Source: Hyalomma asiaticum
Taxonomy: Eukaryota > Arthropoda > Arachnida > Ixodida > Ixodidae
Reading direction: 5' to 3'
Length of the DNA stretch: 64,000 nt
Assembly (NCBI GenBank): GCA_013339685.2
Contig: CM023482.1
Location: 80,808,567 to 80,872,566, forward strand
Shown here: piece by piece, positions 1 to 10,932 of the stretch
Position numbering within the stretch: the stretch's first letter is position 1
Layout of the letters: each line of letters begins with the position of its first letter
Made by a program: the position numbers and the translations under genes
The notes under the pieces: generated by a model
What the model was told of the DNA's origin: nothing
What the model saw: the letters and a program-made list of their open reading frames with translations, nothing else
Databases searched by the model: none

Positions 1-1
1 T

Positions 2-3000
2 CAGGGCCTTATATTCGGCAAGGCTGCTTCGGTCCTACGGGATACAGGAAGCAATACAATGGTGGTACGGCGTTCTTTGGTGCCAGATGAAGCAATGACG
101 GGAGCCATGGCGACGTTATTCTTAGCAGATGGCAGCCGAATCACTGTACCCGAGGCAAAAGTCGAGATTTTTTCGCCGTATTTTTCGGGCACGTCTGTTG
201 TAAAATGCATGACTTCACCGCTCTACGACATTATTGTTGGCAACGTGCCAGGAGCTCGAGCTGTCGATGACCCTGATGAGAAATGGGAAAAGAAAAGGGC
301 TGAGACAAAGCTGGAGCCGAGCGGCGTAACCGATAACTCACCTGAGAAGAAAGACCATCGGCTGAAATCATCACTTGGTAGCATCCGGAGCACAAGAGTG
401 CAGCCGGATTCAGCTGCAATCCACGTCAGTAGTTTGAAGATGAATAGGAGAGACCTCGAGTCGGCTCAAGCGGAAGACAAGACCCTGGAGTCTTGCAAGA
501 ACAAAGTAGGACAAGTCTTTTATGGGAGAGGATCGACACAGTGTTCCTTCATCATGGAAAAGTCATTACTGTATCGCAACTACCGTCTATCCTCTGGCAA
601 ATTGGTACAGCAGCTAGTAGTTCCTCTCAAACTACGAAGTCAAGTGTTAAAGATGGCCCATGAGGGTTTGATGTCAGGGCATCAAGGGATAACAAGAACA
701 ATTGATCGGGTGCTGGGTTCATTCTATTGGCCAGGAGTTCAGGAAGATATCAAGAGATACGTGCGGTCCTGTGACACGTGTCAAAGGATGTACCCGAAGA
801 GCAAAGTAGGCAAGGCACCTCTTGGGAAAATGCCCCTGATTGACACTCCTTTTGAACGAGTGGCAGTGGACATTATTGGACCTTTAAAGCCGGTCTCCAA
901 CAGAGGTAACAAGTACATACTGACCATGGTCGATTTCGCTACGCGCTATCCAGACGCGGTGGCTTTGCCGGCGATAGACTCCGCCACTGTGACAGAAGGG
1001 TTGGTAGAAATGTTCTCCCGCGTTGGGTTTCCCCGAGAAGTCTTATGTGATCAGGCTTCGTGTTTCACGTCAGATCTGATGAGGGAAGTTAACGATCTGC
1101 TGGCTATAAAACATCTCAGTTCAACGCCTTATCATCCCATGTGCAATGGGTTAGTAGAGCGATTTAATGGAACTCTGAAGCAAATGCTACGCAAGCTCTG
1201 TCAAGAGGATCCAAAATCATGGGATCGGTTGCTTGCACCCCTTCTATTTGCATATAGAGAAGTGCCCCAAGCCAGCATGGGATTTTCCCCTTTCGAACTC
1301 ATATACGGGAGATACGTCCGAGGCCCGCTCAACTTGCTGAAAGAGCTCTGGACTGAAGAAAAGATCGAAGAGGAGGTGAAAACGACTTATGGATATGTCC
1401 TCGACCTCAGGGATCGTCTTGAGAAGACACTAAAATTAGCCCATGAGAACCTGATGCGAGCTAGAAGGAATCAGAAATATTACTATGATCGGAGGAGCAA
1501 GAAGCGTCAACTTAAAGTTGGAGACCGAGCTCTCATTTTGCTTCCCACGACGGCGAATAAGCTGTTGATGCAATGGAAAGGTCCGTTTCCGGTCATTGGG
1601 AAAAAAGGTGAATCCGACTATTGGCTGGACTTGGGACATGAAACTAAACTTTTCCATATAAACATGCTAAAGCGCTATGAAGACCGACAACCAGACCCCA
1701 TTCCACAAACAGCGTCCTTTGTGGTTATGAAGGAGGAAGACACAGATACCCCTCTACCCACTTGCACAGTTAAGCCGGCTGCGGGTGTAGAAGCGATTCC
1801 AATTGGCAAGGGGTTAGAAGAGGACAAACGTACAGAACTTGGGAATATTCTAAATGATTATCAAGATGTATTCTCTGAAATCCCGGGAAAGACGAATCTG
1901 TTAGAATGCAAGCTTCACTTGACGACATCTGAACCGATCAACACACCTCAGTATCCGCTGCCGTTGGCCATGAAGGAGGTAGTGGAGCAAGAAGTTCAGG
2001 ACATGCTAAAACTAGGTGTGATTGAGCGGTCAAATTCGCCCTACAATTCACCCTTGGTGCTTATCAAGAAACCGGATAACACCTATCGCACATGCGTCGA
2101 CTTTCGTCGCATCAACGAAATCTTGGTTTCGGACGCGGAACCCATACCAAGAACAGATATAATGTTTACAGAAGTAGGCACCAGAAGATACTTTTCCAAG
2201 TTCGACCTCACAAAGGGATATTGGCAAGTCCCTCTTGCCCAGGCCTCGAGACCCATAACAGCATTCTCAACGCAATCTGGGCATTTCCAGTTCATATACA
2301 TGCCGTTTGGCATAAAGACAGCTTCTGCTGTGTTTACACGTTTAATGCGAACTCTTCTACAGGGCATCGGAAATGTAGTCCACTATATTGACGATGTTCT
2401 CGTGGCTACGAACACTTGGGAGGAGCACGTAGACACTTTACAACTCTTCTTGCAGAAAGTGCGGGAGTCTGGCTTAACCATCAAGCCTCAGAAATGTGAA
2501 ATAGCTGTGGAGTCGATCGTCTTCTTGGGTCATCGTCTAGGAGGTGGGACTATTCAACCAGTAGAAACTACAGTTGCGAAAATAGCCAGAGCCCCTCTAC
2601 CTGACACCAAGAAGCAGCTCCGATCTTTTCTGGGATTAGCTGGGTATTACCGGGATTTAATACCCCAATACGCGGAAAAAGCTCGGCTATTAACACAGCT
2701 TACCAGAAAAATGGAGAAAAACAAGATCGGGTGGACTTCTGAGACAGAAGAAGCATTCGACAGGTTAAAGGAGGCCCTCGCTTCAAGGCCTGTCGTGAAG
2801 GCTCCAGATCCAACACGCGTCTTCGTGCTCCATACAGATGCATCGAACACGTGTATCGGTGCAGTCCTCATGCAAGAGCACGAGGGCGTGTTACACCCGG
2901 TGTCGTATGCCAGCCGCCAGCTCTTACCTCGCGAAATGAATTATTCTACCATCGAGCGTGAATGTTTAGCATTAGTGTGGGCGGTAGAAAACTTTCACAT

Positions 3001-3190
3001 CTTTTTGTATGGAACAGAGTTCATAGTGCAGACCGACCATCAACCCCTGCAATACTTAGCGAAGGCTAAACACTTGAACAGTAGGGTTCTAAGGTGGAGT
3101 CTGGCCTTGCAAGAATATACTTTTCACATTCAGCACATTAAAGGATCAGATAATGCGGGTGCCGACTTCATGAGCAGGTTGCAGCCATAG
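2..3190 (+). CDS. LTR retrotransposon pol polyprotein, gypsy-like domains in copia-like order (Gmr1-like), 5' partial
   Basis: The frame is open from base 2 to the TAG at 3188-3190, so the ATG at 59 is internal and the true start lies upstream. A retropepsin active site DTGS is read at 41-52. Residue numbers below count from the ATG at 59. Integrase zinc finger: H201, H208, C238, C241. Integrase core: D271, D331 and E367, a complete D,D-35-E triad. GPY/F-like module WKGPF near 506-510 and HINMLKRY near 533-540. RT: FDL at 715-717 and YIDD at 776-779. RNase H: D927, E968, D993 and a terminal ADFMSRL. In usual Ty3/gypsy elements integrase follows RNase H; here it precedes RT, as in Ty1/copia, while every domain is gypsy-type. 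That arrangement is known for the Gmr1 group. No stop or frameshift interrupts it, so the copy is probably young. gag and the 5' LTR are outside the window. Confidence 0.93.
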   Translation, partial: QGLIFGKAASVLRDTGSNTMVVRRSLVPDEAMTGAMATLFLADGSRITVPEAKVEIFSPYFSGTSVVKCMTSPLYDIIVGNVPGARAVDDPDEKWEKKRAETKLEPSGVTDNSPEKKDHRLKSSLGSIRSTRVQPDSAAIHVSSLKMNRRDLESAQAEDKTLESCKNKVGQVFYGRGSTQCSFIMEKSLLYRNYRLSSGKLVQQLVVPLKLRSQVLKMAHEGLMSGHQGITRTIDRVLGSFYWPGVQEDIKRYVRSCDTCQRMYPKSKVGKAPLGKMPLIDTPFERVAVDIIGPLKPVSNRGNKYILTMVDFATRYPDAVALPAIDSATVTEGLVEMFSRVGFPREVLCDQASCFTSDLMREVNDLLAIKHLSSTPYHPMCNGLVERFNGTLKQMLRKLCQEDPKSWDRLLAPLLFAYREVPQASMGFSPFELIYGRYVRGPLNLLKELWTEEKIEEEVKTTYGYVLDLRDRLEKTLKLAHENLMRARRNQKYYYDRRSKKRQLKVGDRALILLPTTANKLLMQWKGPFPVIGKKGESDYWLDLGHETKLFHINMLKRYEDRQPDPIPQTASFVVMKEEDTDTPLPTCTVKPAAGVEAIPIGKGLEEDKRTELGNILNDYQDVFSEIPGKTNLLECKLHLTTSEPINTPQYPLPLAMKEVVEQEVQDMLKLGVIERSNSPYNSPLVLIKKPDNTYRTCVDFRRINEILVSDAEPIPRTDIMFTEVGTRRYFSKFDLTKGYWQVPLAQASRPITAFSTQSGHFQFIYMPFGIKTASAVFTRLMRTLLQGIGNVVHYIDDVLVATNTWEEHVDTLQLFLQKVRESGLTIKPQKCEIAVESIVFLGHRLGGGTIQPVETTVAKIARAPLPDTKKQLRSFLGLAGYYRDLIPQYAEKARLLTQLTRKMEKNKIGWTSETEEAFDRLKEALASRPVVKAPDPTRVFVLHTDASNTCIGAVLMQEHEGVLHPVSYASRQLLPREMNYSTIERECLALVWAVENFHIFLYGTEFIVQTDHQPLQYLAKAKHLNSRVLRWSLALQEYTFHIQHIKGSDNAGADFMSRLQP

Positions 3191-3406
3191 CTCGAAAGTG
3201 ATGTGTTATTATAGAAATGGTAGGCAGAACTTTCCCACTAACCATCCGGTAACTGTTTGCTATAGATAATTTTTTTTTGCTGTGCGTTTATTCAGTAAGC
3301 ATTGTTAGCTTAAGGCAAAGGTGCTTGTGTTCGTGTGGACTCGAGAACCGCATCGTGAGTGGTGAAACGCCCGTCTCTTGTTTTCTCCTTTGGGAGAAAA
3401 CTTCTC

Positions 3407-3418
3407 GAAAAAGGGGCA
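3407..3418 (+). promoter_or_regulatory. Polypurine tract before the 3' LTR
   Basis: After the pol stop there is about 215 bp of non-coding sequence, then the purine run GAAAAAGGGG followed by CA and a TG that can begin an LTR. This is the expected plus-strand priming site of an LTR retrotransposon, and its position relative to pol fits. The 5' LTR is not in the window, so the boundary cannot be confirmed by comparison. Confidence 0.6.
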
Positions 3419-4403
3419 TGATGTGATAAGTGCGCGGTGAGATGTGTGATGAAAAGTGCATCTTGAAAAGTGCGCCAGTGCGACCCGAGGCGCCGACACA
3501 AGAAAAGCACCGAATGTGTGGCCGCGAGCTCTCAGTCATTGACGAAGACGATGTGGAGGCGAAGCGCGTGAGTGGACGTCAGGCGAATTCGGCGAATCAA
3601 GAGCTTCCACGCTGGGTTGGAACAGGCCGAGAAAAGAACCGAGGCAGACGTGGCTGAGGCCTGGTGCAAGAAAGAAGCTGACCAGGGCGCGGGAGTGACG
3701 GCCGAGTTCCTGTGGCAAGGCCGCTGCAGGCTCCCACCTGGGCGTGTACCCGAGCGGTACAGTATCTGGCGTTGGCCAGGCAATCCACCGGCTTCCCATC
3801 GCCTGGCGTTGGCCAGGCAATCCACCGGCTTCCCATCGCCTGGCGTTGGCCAGGCAATCCACCGGCTTCCCATCGCCTGGCGTTGGCCCGGCAATCCACC
3901 GGCTTCCCATCGCCTGGCGTTGGCCAGGCAATCCACCGGCTTCCCATCGCCTGGCGTTGGCCAGGCAATCCACCGGCTTCCCATCGCCTGGCGTTGGCCA
4001 GGCAATCCACCGGCTTCCCATCGCCTGGCGTTGGCCCGGCAATCCACCGGCTTCCCATCGCCTGGCGTTGGCCAGGCAATCCACCGGCTTCCCATCGCCT
4101 GGCGTTGGCCAGGCAATCCACCGGCTTCCCATCGCCTGGCGTTGGCCAGGCAGTCCACCGGCTTCCCATCGCCTGGCGTTGGCCAGGCACTCCAACGGCT
4201 TTCCATCGTCTGGCGTTGGCCAGGCACAACTGCGGCCCCGGCTCGTGGTCTGAGCGTCGGCTGAAGAACGCCGAGAGGTTGTTGACCCCGACTCGCGCGA
4301 CGCTACACTCCCTCCGAGCGACACTTCAATCCAAGTCCGCTCCGAGTGCATCTGCTGCCTCCACCTCGCCTTCTACTCTGGTGTACCCACCTTAACGGTG
4401 ACA
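3419..4403 (+). mobile_element. Candidate 3' LTR of the Gmr1-like element
   Basis: It starts TGATGTGATAAG directly after the polypurine tract. The proposed end is the CA-ending motif ACGGTGACA at 4395-4403, chosen because the GC-rich character stops there. That right boundary is a guess: the partner LTR and target duplication are outside the window. No clear TATA box or AATAAA signal is seen inside. A 37-bp minisatellite fills almost half of it. Confidence 0.45.
3768..4231. repeat. 37-bp tandem minisatellite, about 12.5 units
   Basis: Each unit begins GGCGTTGGCC. Units start at 3768, 3805, 3842, 3879, 3916, 3953, 3990, 4027, 4064, 4101, 4138, 4175 and 4212 (the last is partial). Most units are identical. 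Units 4 and 8 share a CCCGGC variant, which suggests duplication of a four-unit (148-bp) block. The last three units are diverged. Because 37 is not a multiple of 3, every frame stays open across the array; the resulting long frames on both strands are artefacts, not genes. Confidence 0.95.
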
Positions 4404-4799
4404 GTCTTTCCCGTTCAAATTACTCTAGGCACTGTTAACCATTCTACTTCCCGGTCATAGTTTTGTTAACTTTGTGTCTCCTTTGCATGCTTCACCTTGG
4501 TTTTATCCTTTTCTCTCATTATTCCATTTCATTCAAATACAGTGAGTGCTTGTATTTTTTCCACTGCACCAACGGTCTCTTCTGTCCTTGCTCGATGACG
4601 GTCAAGCCGTCAAGTTTGAACACAAGAACCTACACGAGGGCACGCTAATTCGGTAGCTCCGTGACAAAGTTACCTCGCAGAAGAAAAATTGTAAAAGCTC
4701 TTCCAGTTCCACTGCATGCGAAAGCGGTACGAAGTGCGGAGCAGTGATTCCTCTGCGTTTCACTTGGTGTTTCTGCTGTTTTTATCGTCGACGTTTTGC
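4404..4799. other. Unannotated AT-rich sequence after the LTR
   Basis: I see no coding potential, RNA gene or recognisable repeat in this stretch. Part of it could belong to the retroelement if the LTR end has been placed too early. Confidence 0.4.
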
Positions 4800-4880
4800 T
4801 ATTATTTTCGCTTAATTTGATCTCATTATGCGATTATCTACCGTTGGTGTCTACCTTTTATTTTATTGTACTAATCTTGT
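4800..4880. repeat. Dispersed repeat, copy 1 (partner at about 63,618-63,700)
   Basis: Both places contain CGCTTAATTTGATCTCATTA followed by TGCGATTA and then a conserved CTTTTATTTTATTGTACT block, in the same orientation. Sequence on either side is only weakly similar. The family is not recognised; a LINE 3' end or LTR fragment is possible. Confidence 0.7.
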
Positions 4881-5008
4881 TTATCTTAACCATTTTTAAT
4901 TTGAATCCGTATTACACGCGCACAATCGGCGCGCGCGTGCCGCAAATTTGGGCACGTTTATAACTTAGCTGTGGTAACATTATTTTTAAACCATTAGTGA
5001 TCGATGTT

Positions 5009-5394
5009 ATGATGATGATGCTGCTGCTGATGATGATGATTGTGGTTCGGTTAAGAAAAGGACGTTATTTTCTGCAACCCCTGCCCCGAGCAGGGCTCAG
5101 CGTCCGTGGGGGGCGGGGGAAAGGGACTGAAATAGATAGAAATGAGAGAAAAGCCGCAGTGGAGGGCTCCGAAGATTTCGACTACCTGGGGTTCTTTAAC
5201 ATGCACTGACGACGCACAGTACACAGGCGTCTGGCATTTTCGCCTCCATCGAAAATGCGACCGCCGCGACCGGGATCGAATCCGCGTGTTCTTTATTTAT
5301 TTATTATTTAATTTTCTTTTTGGTGTTGGTGGGGGGGGGGGGGGGGGAGGAGGTGTTGCAGCCTACCACCATAACCACTACGCCACGGCGGCGG
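5009..5394 (-). mobile_element. Ruka-like SINE, long-tail type (type B), with interrupted head
   Basis: On the minus strand the element runs from a tRNA-like A-box region (about 5360-5394) to a B-box-like GGATCGAATCC complement near 5269-5282, the conserved TTTCGATGGAGGCGAAA body and a 3' end of ATC/AGC triplets near 5009-5040. Unlike the common form, its 3' part carries about 100 extra bp ending CCGAACCACAATCATCATC, shared with the copies at 10,516 and 54,948. About 75 bp containing TTTA repeats and a run of about 20 G separates the A and B boxes, where they are normally adjacent. That would probably block internal pol III initiation. Confidence 0.8.
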
Positions 5395-7057
5395 ACTTCG
5401 TGGGGTATAAGCTCGTGTAGGAGCAGAAGAGAGGGAAGAGAGGGCAGAATAAATAACCAAACATTGGTGTTAGGTCAGACCTAAATAAAACGGTATATGG
5501 AATTCGACCAAGACTACGTAAACAACCGTTTCGTATCGAATCGTTTTTCTTTTCGTGACAATTAAATTAGCAAATGTTTGGCTTATGCCACAAAAGGCTA
5601 AGGAGCAAGAACGCGCACACGCAATGGAGTGCATATGTAGTATATGGAGTCAAAGGATTCAGAATCGACCAAGATTGGTACTTTATATACAAGAGAAAAT
5701 ACAGCGAAGAATTGCAGCATAAAAGCGACATGAGTGGGCATTCAAAAATTATGAAGAAACTAAGATTTTTTTAGCTAATTAACGTACCGCGTGGTTCTTG
5801 AATGAAAGCTGAATTTACTTGATTTCCGGAAATCCTGTGAAGTGCATAATGGATATTAATTCCGAATGTTCCTTCGACGCGAAAGTAATTTATACATTAG
5901 ACATTCCTATGTAGGCAATTGATCTCCAGAATAAAAGAAAGAAATGCCGGACATGTTAACTTGGCTATGTGCCTGATATACTTCAGGTCAAGGCTGGTAT
6001 ATACACTGATAGGCACATAACAAGGAACGTCACATACAGCCACGCAAGCCTCGTTAAATCTCGTGGCCCGCAAGAATGTCAAACTGCGAGATGTCGTGAG
6101 AGCCGTGAATCAGTACGCAATGGAGAGAAAATTCATATGCCCTCTTCTGCGAACGTGAAGTTAACGATCTCGTTAACAAGTGGAAACGTACACCCACTTC
6201 GACTCTCCAGTGGAAAATCGAATTGTTGGCAAGCGTATATCTACAATGCGAAAAATATACCCACTGAAGAACATGCGGGGAACAGCGCACTGGACGAGAC
6301 GTAGTGCTGACTTTCAAAAAAGCACTTAATCAAAAAGGAACGCCTGAAATTAATGTACAGTGCTCAGCAAGTGTAGCGCCCTACTCGGAGCGCATGGCTG
6401 CTGATGTTGTCTGGATCATCGCGTTGCTGTCTGGGTCATCTGGCTCGTTGGGGTACTCAATTGTTATTTACGCTGGTTCTTTCGTAATCACCTAGTGCAG
6501 CATACACTAGCACAAGATGTGCCGGCCTTCACGTGGTCCGAGTATCACTGTTGAATCGCTGAGCACTGTACGTATCACCTGCCCGACACATGCATGCCCC
6601 TTTTTCGATGATATGCTTTATTGGAAGTCAACACTTCGTCACGCCCAGTCACATGTCTCCTGCGTGTTCCTTAGCGTATAGTGTTTTTTTGCAATAGATC
6701 GATATACCAAAACGCCCACTATATACATTATAACTAGGCATTTGTAATATGCAACGAACAACCGAGTATATAGACGTCCCTGCGCTGAAGAAGCAGCCTG
6801 CGCCTTATAAGAGACGGCACGCACGGCGGCCGCCCGGGGCAAGGCCGCCGTCAGCGGTGCTGCGCACACGGCGGCGTCATTGTGATTCGGCCCTCGAACG
6901 GCTTGGTCCGCGACTCCACCACGGATGCGCTTTGCGTGACGCAACGTCAAGGTGGAAACCGATGCCATAGGCCGACGAGGAAAAAGGCCGCTTGCACAAC
7001 GGTGCACGGGCCGCGAAGCACGGAGTGTCCACAACTCCGCATATATATTCCCTACCG
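5395..7057. other. No recognised gene; includes a short GC-rich patch
   Basis: Mostly AT-rich sequence with short chance frames only. Around 6790-7020 the composition becomes GC- and CpG-rich (GGCCGCCCGGGG at about 6828), without recognisable coding or promoter structure. I cannot assign a function. Confidence 0.5.
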
Positions 7058-7188
7058 TAGTATGTATGTATGTATGTATGTATGTATGTATGTATGTATG
7101 TATGTATGTATGTATGTATGTATGTATGTGTATGTAGTATGTATGTATGTATGTATGTATGTATGTATGTATGTATGTATGTATGTAT
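7058..7188. repeat. (GTAT)n microsatellite with one interruption
   Basis: A near-perfect tetranucleotide array, interrupted once near 7128-7136 (GTGTATGTAGTAT). The long frames through it on both strands encode only repeating CMYV or IHTY peptides and are not genes. Confidence 0.97.
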
Positions 7189-8175
7189 TCCAATATGATT
7201 GCCCCTGCCACAAAGAATTATTGAACGTTCGAGATGTATAACTGGTGGAGGCGGGTGAAACTGAAAAAAAAAAGAAAGAAAAGCTTACTAGGAAACTAAC
7301 CAATCGATTGAGACCACCTATATTAGTCATTTGATTAACCCTTTCTGTTTGCATTCTCAAACTCAATAATTCTGATAGCTGTTCGGACGCCAAGCCATAT
7401 TAGTGCGAATGAAAGCTGCAGATGGTGAAACGCGGCATTCGAAACAATGTGCCGTCAAGCCCGCGGTAAGTATGCACTTACGTCTCTTGTATCGAAAAAC
7501 AGCGTTTTGAGTATGCGTTGAAGTAAACAGAAGTAACTAAAACGCCCGTGCATTCCACTGCGAACTTTGGCAATTTGCACATCGAAATCCGTATTACCAC
7601 CCATACCATCCGTACACCACCCGGTAAGAGTGATCGAGCACGAGGAGTACAATTATATATATGCTACATGAGATATTTTTTTCAATATTCTACATTGCCT
7701 AAAACAAAGCACGCTCAGTGTATTCGTGGGACTGCCTTCGAAGAACGCCAGTTTGAGTGTCCGGGGGCCGGGTTACAGTCGGTTCAAACGCCGACTTTCC
7801 TAAGCAACGGCATACGTCGTTGTCGTCGTTCTCTTTCGACATACCATGTTCGGTGGATATTCAACGGCCGACGCCTTCATATAGCGTCCAGGAGTCTCCG
7901 CGAATGCTGTCGCTCCCGAGGAATTCGTGTGAGAAATGTTTCTGTAAAGGAATAGCTATATGGAATTTTCGATAGGTGTCATCGATGTTGCCGACAACAG
8001 TTCGCATCGCTGCTTTCACTACATATCTGTATGAGCCACAAGATAAAGGATGAATATACCACGACGTGTCCCGATCTGTTGAGGTTTCATTTCTTCCTTC
8101 TTATTTCGTGTTGCGTGGAGATAAGGGAGATAACAGTCGCGCGATGGGCGTCGCATAAGAAACAGGAGATGGCAA
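7189..8175. other. No feature recognised
   Basis: AT-rich sequence with no domain-bearing frame, no SINE body and no inverted-repeat pair that I could see. Confidence 0.45.
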
Positions 8176-8870
8176 AATTACTTATAAAAGGGTATTTAAA
8201 TTATATTTCTCATTACCTTCCTAGAATTTTCGAATGTAATTAAATCGCATTAGAAACTACAGCCGGCTGAAAATAATGGAATTACATTACCCTTACTTTT
8301 GAAAAGTAATGCGATTACCTTGAAAACGCTTTGACTAAAATTCATAGTTTCTGAAGTGACTCACGTACACGTTATTTGCAACGCACGTACACTGAAATTA
8401 ACACCTAAAAGATAACCTGTGCCTGTGTTATTGAACGATCCTCCTATATCGTCTTGATCTTGCTTGAAGCCCTGCAGTCGTCGACGACCCCTCTCTTGTC
8501 ATTGAATTTCGAGGTTCGTAGCCTTCCAACACCGTTTATATCCAAGGCTTCAAGTTCGTGTTCAAATGTTACGTGCATTTTCTGAATTCTCTTGGGCCTT
8601 CCACTCGGGTTAACTTGTCTATGTTGTCTCTCATTCCTTCGTTGGTAATTTTCCTTTTGTGCCATATTGGCAGCGGACCCGTTCTATTCGAGTCAAAAGG
8701 AATTTGGAAAGTAATGAGTAACTTTCCCTCGAAATCACTCGCTTGAATTAATCCATTACATTGCTAAATTACCAGTCCACAAAAGCAATTGATTACATTC
8801 CACATTGCAGCAACAAGTAATTATATTACAGTAATTTCATTACAGCAATGTCATTACTGTCACGTATGTA
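8176..8870. mobile_element. Possible non-autonomous DNA transposon with GTAAT-rich ends
   Basis: Both ends are packed with short inverted and direct motifs such as TAATGCGATTACC, ATTACATTACCC and CATTACAGCAATG, a pattern typical of hAT-like non-autonomous elements. The right end (about 8708-8860) is clearly homologous to 14,755-14,890: both contain ACTCGCTTGAATTA, TACCAG and CCCACA blocks in the same order. Exact termini and target duplication are not resolved. Confidence 0.45.
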
Positions 8871-9479
8871 AGAAACGGCGAAGGGCAATAATTAACGCCA
8901 AGTAAAATAGGTTCATCGACATCTCGCAATTCTCGCCGAGCTACGCTTTCCTCGCAAGTGTCACTATTTCGACAGATGCGAAATGCATCATCGTTCCACT
9001 CTGTGGTTAGGTCAGCGTTCGCTTCGATCAGTCACCCTCCATATAATCGCGTATACGCCAGTATATGTAGGGTGAATGATCGGAGCAGAGTCCTAAATAC
9101 ACGGAAATGCGCACTCATCACGGGCAGCGCGTTGTATACTAAATATATACACGCCGAAGAGAAGCAACTAAATGTCGCCATTTGGTTTCGACTACTTGAG
9201 TGTCAGCGACCCTGCGCGCCTCTCTTTCCTTCGTTTGCAGGCACGGTATAGGCTGCGTGTCGCGCGTACACCTTCTCTTGCACTGAAGGACACATACCCT
9301 TTCAAAAATTCCAGCGCGACCTCGGCATTTCCATACAATCAAGCGCCATGCGTGTCATTCATTCGGTGACCTACACGAACGAAAAGCCTTTCAAGTTTTA
9401 ACATTTAAATAGACACAAAGCGGGCGCTCTAATCTTCTTCCACATGGCCTTGCTAAATTATGCCCCTCTCTCTCCCACG

Positions 9480-9521
<42 letters not shown>

Positions 9522-10064
9522 GAAGAGAGATACTAAATGCCGGTGCTGACGAAGGTTTCCCCATCTGTATTTCGCGGTGATCATTTCGCTTTCTTGACGT
9601 CACCACTGGCAGCACAGCATTCTTTTCTTTTATCTTTTTTTTTCATTCTTCGTTTATTCGGTGGCTTGAGGCTCATCTTACTTGACCTTCAGGCTATAAT
9701 CATCGTTGTTATTGTCAACGCGATTAAAAGGTCGTGACCATAGTTTTCGAAGAGCTGTACTTTCGCGCAGCGGTCGAGTGCGGCGATAAACCAAATCGTT
9801 ATGCATTACCGTAATGAAAACAGAAAAATGTCGCCAAGATTATTTTCGCGTTATCAGCCTCGCTGTAGTGGGGCATTTTCTTTTACGTCAACAAAACAAC
9901 GATATGTGTGGTTTCATTATCGAATAAAGAAAATTAGGAGCATTTCTCCCATAAGGAAAATGGGGGCAAACCTGGCGCGTGGGTGCCTTCTTTCTTCCTT
10001 ACTTTCTTTCTTTCCGTCGTATGTCTGTCCGTGCTTCTTTGTTTCCTTTCTCTCATGCTTTACA
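8871..10064. other. No gene; contains a (TA)n microsatellite at 9483-9517
   Basis: Apart from the (TA)n array, and pyrimidine-rich runs near 9620-9660 and 9990-10,050, I see nothing assignable here. Confidence 0.5.
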
Positions 10065-10297
10065 CCCGCCATGATGACCCGTATATATAGTTCATGGCTG
10101 TGCCACTCGGCTGCTGATCCGAAAGTCGCGGGATCGAACCCCGGCCGCGGCGGCTATATTTTCCGATATGTTGAGGCCCGTGTATACTGTGCGATGTCAA
10201 AATTGTGGTGGTCAAAATTTGCGCATCCCACCACTATATACGGCGTCTTTCACAATCATATCGTGATTTTGGGACGCAAAACCCCACAAATCAATCA
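10065..10297 (+). mobile_element. Ruka-like SINE, type A
   Basis: Head with TGCCACTCGGCTGCTGATCC and GGGATCGAACCCCGG (B box), body TTGAGGCCCGTG, TACTGTGCGATGTC, GGTGGTC, then ATCATATCGTGATTTTGGG, ending CCCCACAAATCAATCA. Such elements are transcribed by pol III from their internal promoter and mobilised by a LINE. This copy is degenerate, with AT-rich substitutions in the head and around 10,165-10,230. No convincing target duplication was found. Confidence 0.88.
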
Positions 10298-10515
10298 TTT
10301 CCTTCTTGCTCTCTTTCTTACTATCTTTTTTCCCCTCTTTTTTTCTCTCCCTCTCTTTTGTTACTTCCTTTATGCGTGTCATTCCTTATTTCTTTGTTTC
10401 CTGCTTTCTATCTTCATTCCTTCGTTGTTTGGTAGAAAAGTCCGAGACATTCATATGTTGCTGTTGCTTTTCCTGTTGTTGTTGTTGCTGCTGCTGTGGC
10501 CTCTGTAAATGGCTT
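10298..10515. repeat. Pyrimidine-rich low-complexity tract
   Basis: T/C-rich sequence followed by a (TTG/CTG) triplet run just before the next SINE's tail. It gives long frames without real coding character. Confidence 0.6.
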
Positions 10516-10660
10516 GTGATGATCATGATTGTGGTTCGGTTAAGGAAAGGGCGCTACTTTGGGGGTTGGGGGATGGGACAGAAAGAGATAGAAGGAGAGA
10601 AAGGCCGCAGTGGAGAGCTCCGGAAATTTTTAGCACCTGGGGTTCTTTAACTTGGCTTAC
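10516..10660 (-). mobile_element. Ruka-like SINE, type B, 5'-truncated
   Basis: Shows the type-B 3' end (GATTGTGGTTCGGTTAAGGA read on the plus strand), then GGCCGCAGTGGAGAGCTCCGG and CACCTGGGGTTCTTTAAC. The body after TTCTTTAAC, including the tRNA-like head, is missing. 5' truncation is normal for target-primed retrotransposition. Confidence 0.8.
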
Positions 10661-10932
10661 GGCTTATGTCTCAAATCGTATGGTCGCATCTTCTTCGTTT
10701 CCAGAGCGTGCACTGAAGGCACGTGCACGTGTTACGGGCACGCGCCTAGCGCTTGAATGCTCGAATCGCAAGAGAATAAAGCGCGCGCGCATTGATATCG
10801 CGATGACGAGTGTTTTCGCGTCCCCAATTCCGATGCCGACACTTGTGAGGCGAGACAAGCTTCGCTTGTATGAAACAATTTCGTCCTTCTGGACGATGTC
10901 GATCGGTTGAAGCAGAAAATACCGCTGCCGGT

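Noticed and set aside
3532..4395. Overlapping frames of 169-271 codons on both strands
   Set aside because: They are produced by the 37-bp tandem array, which keeps all phases open; the peptides are pure repeats with no independent coding signal.
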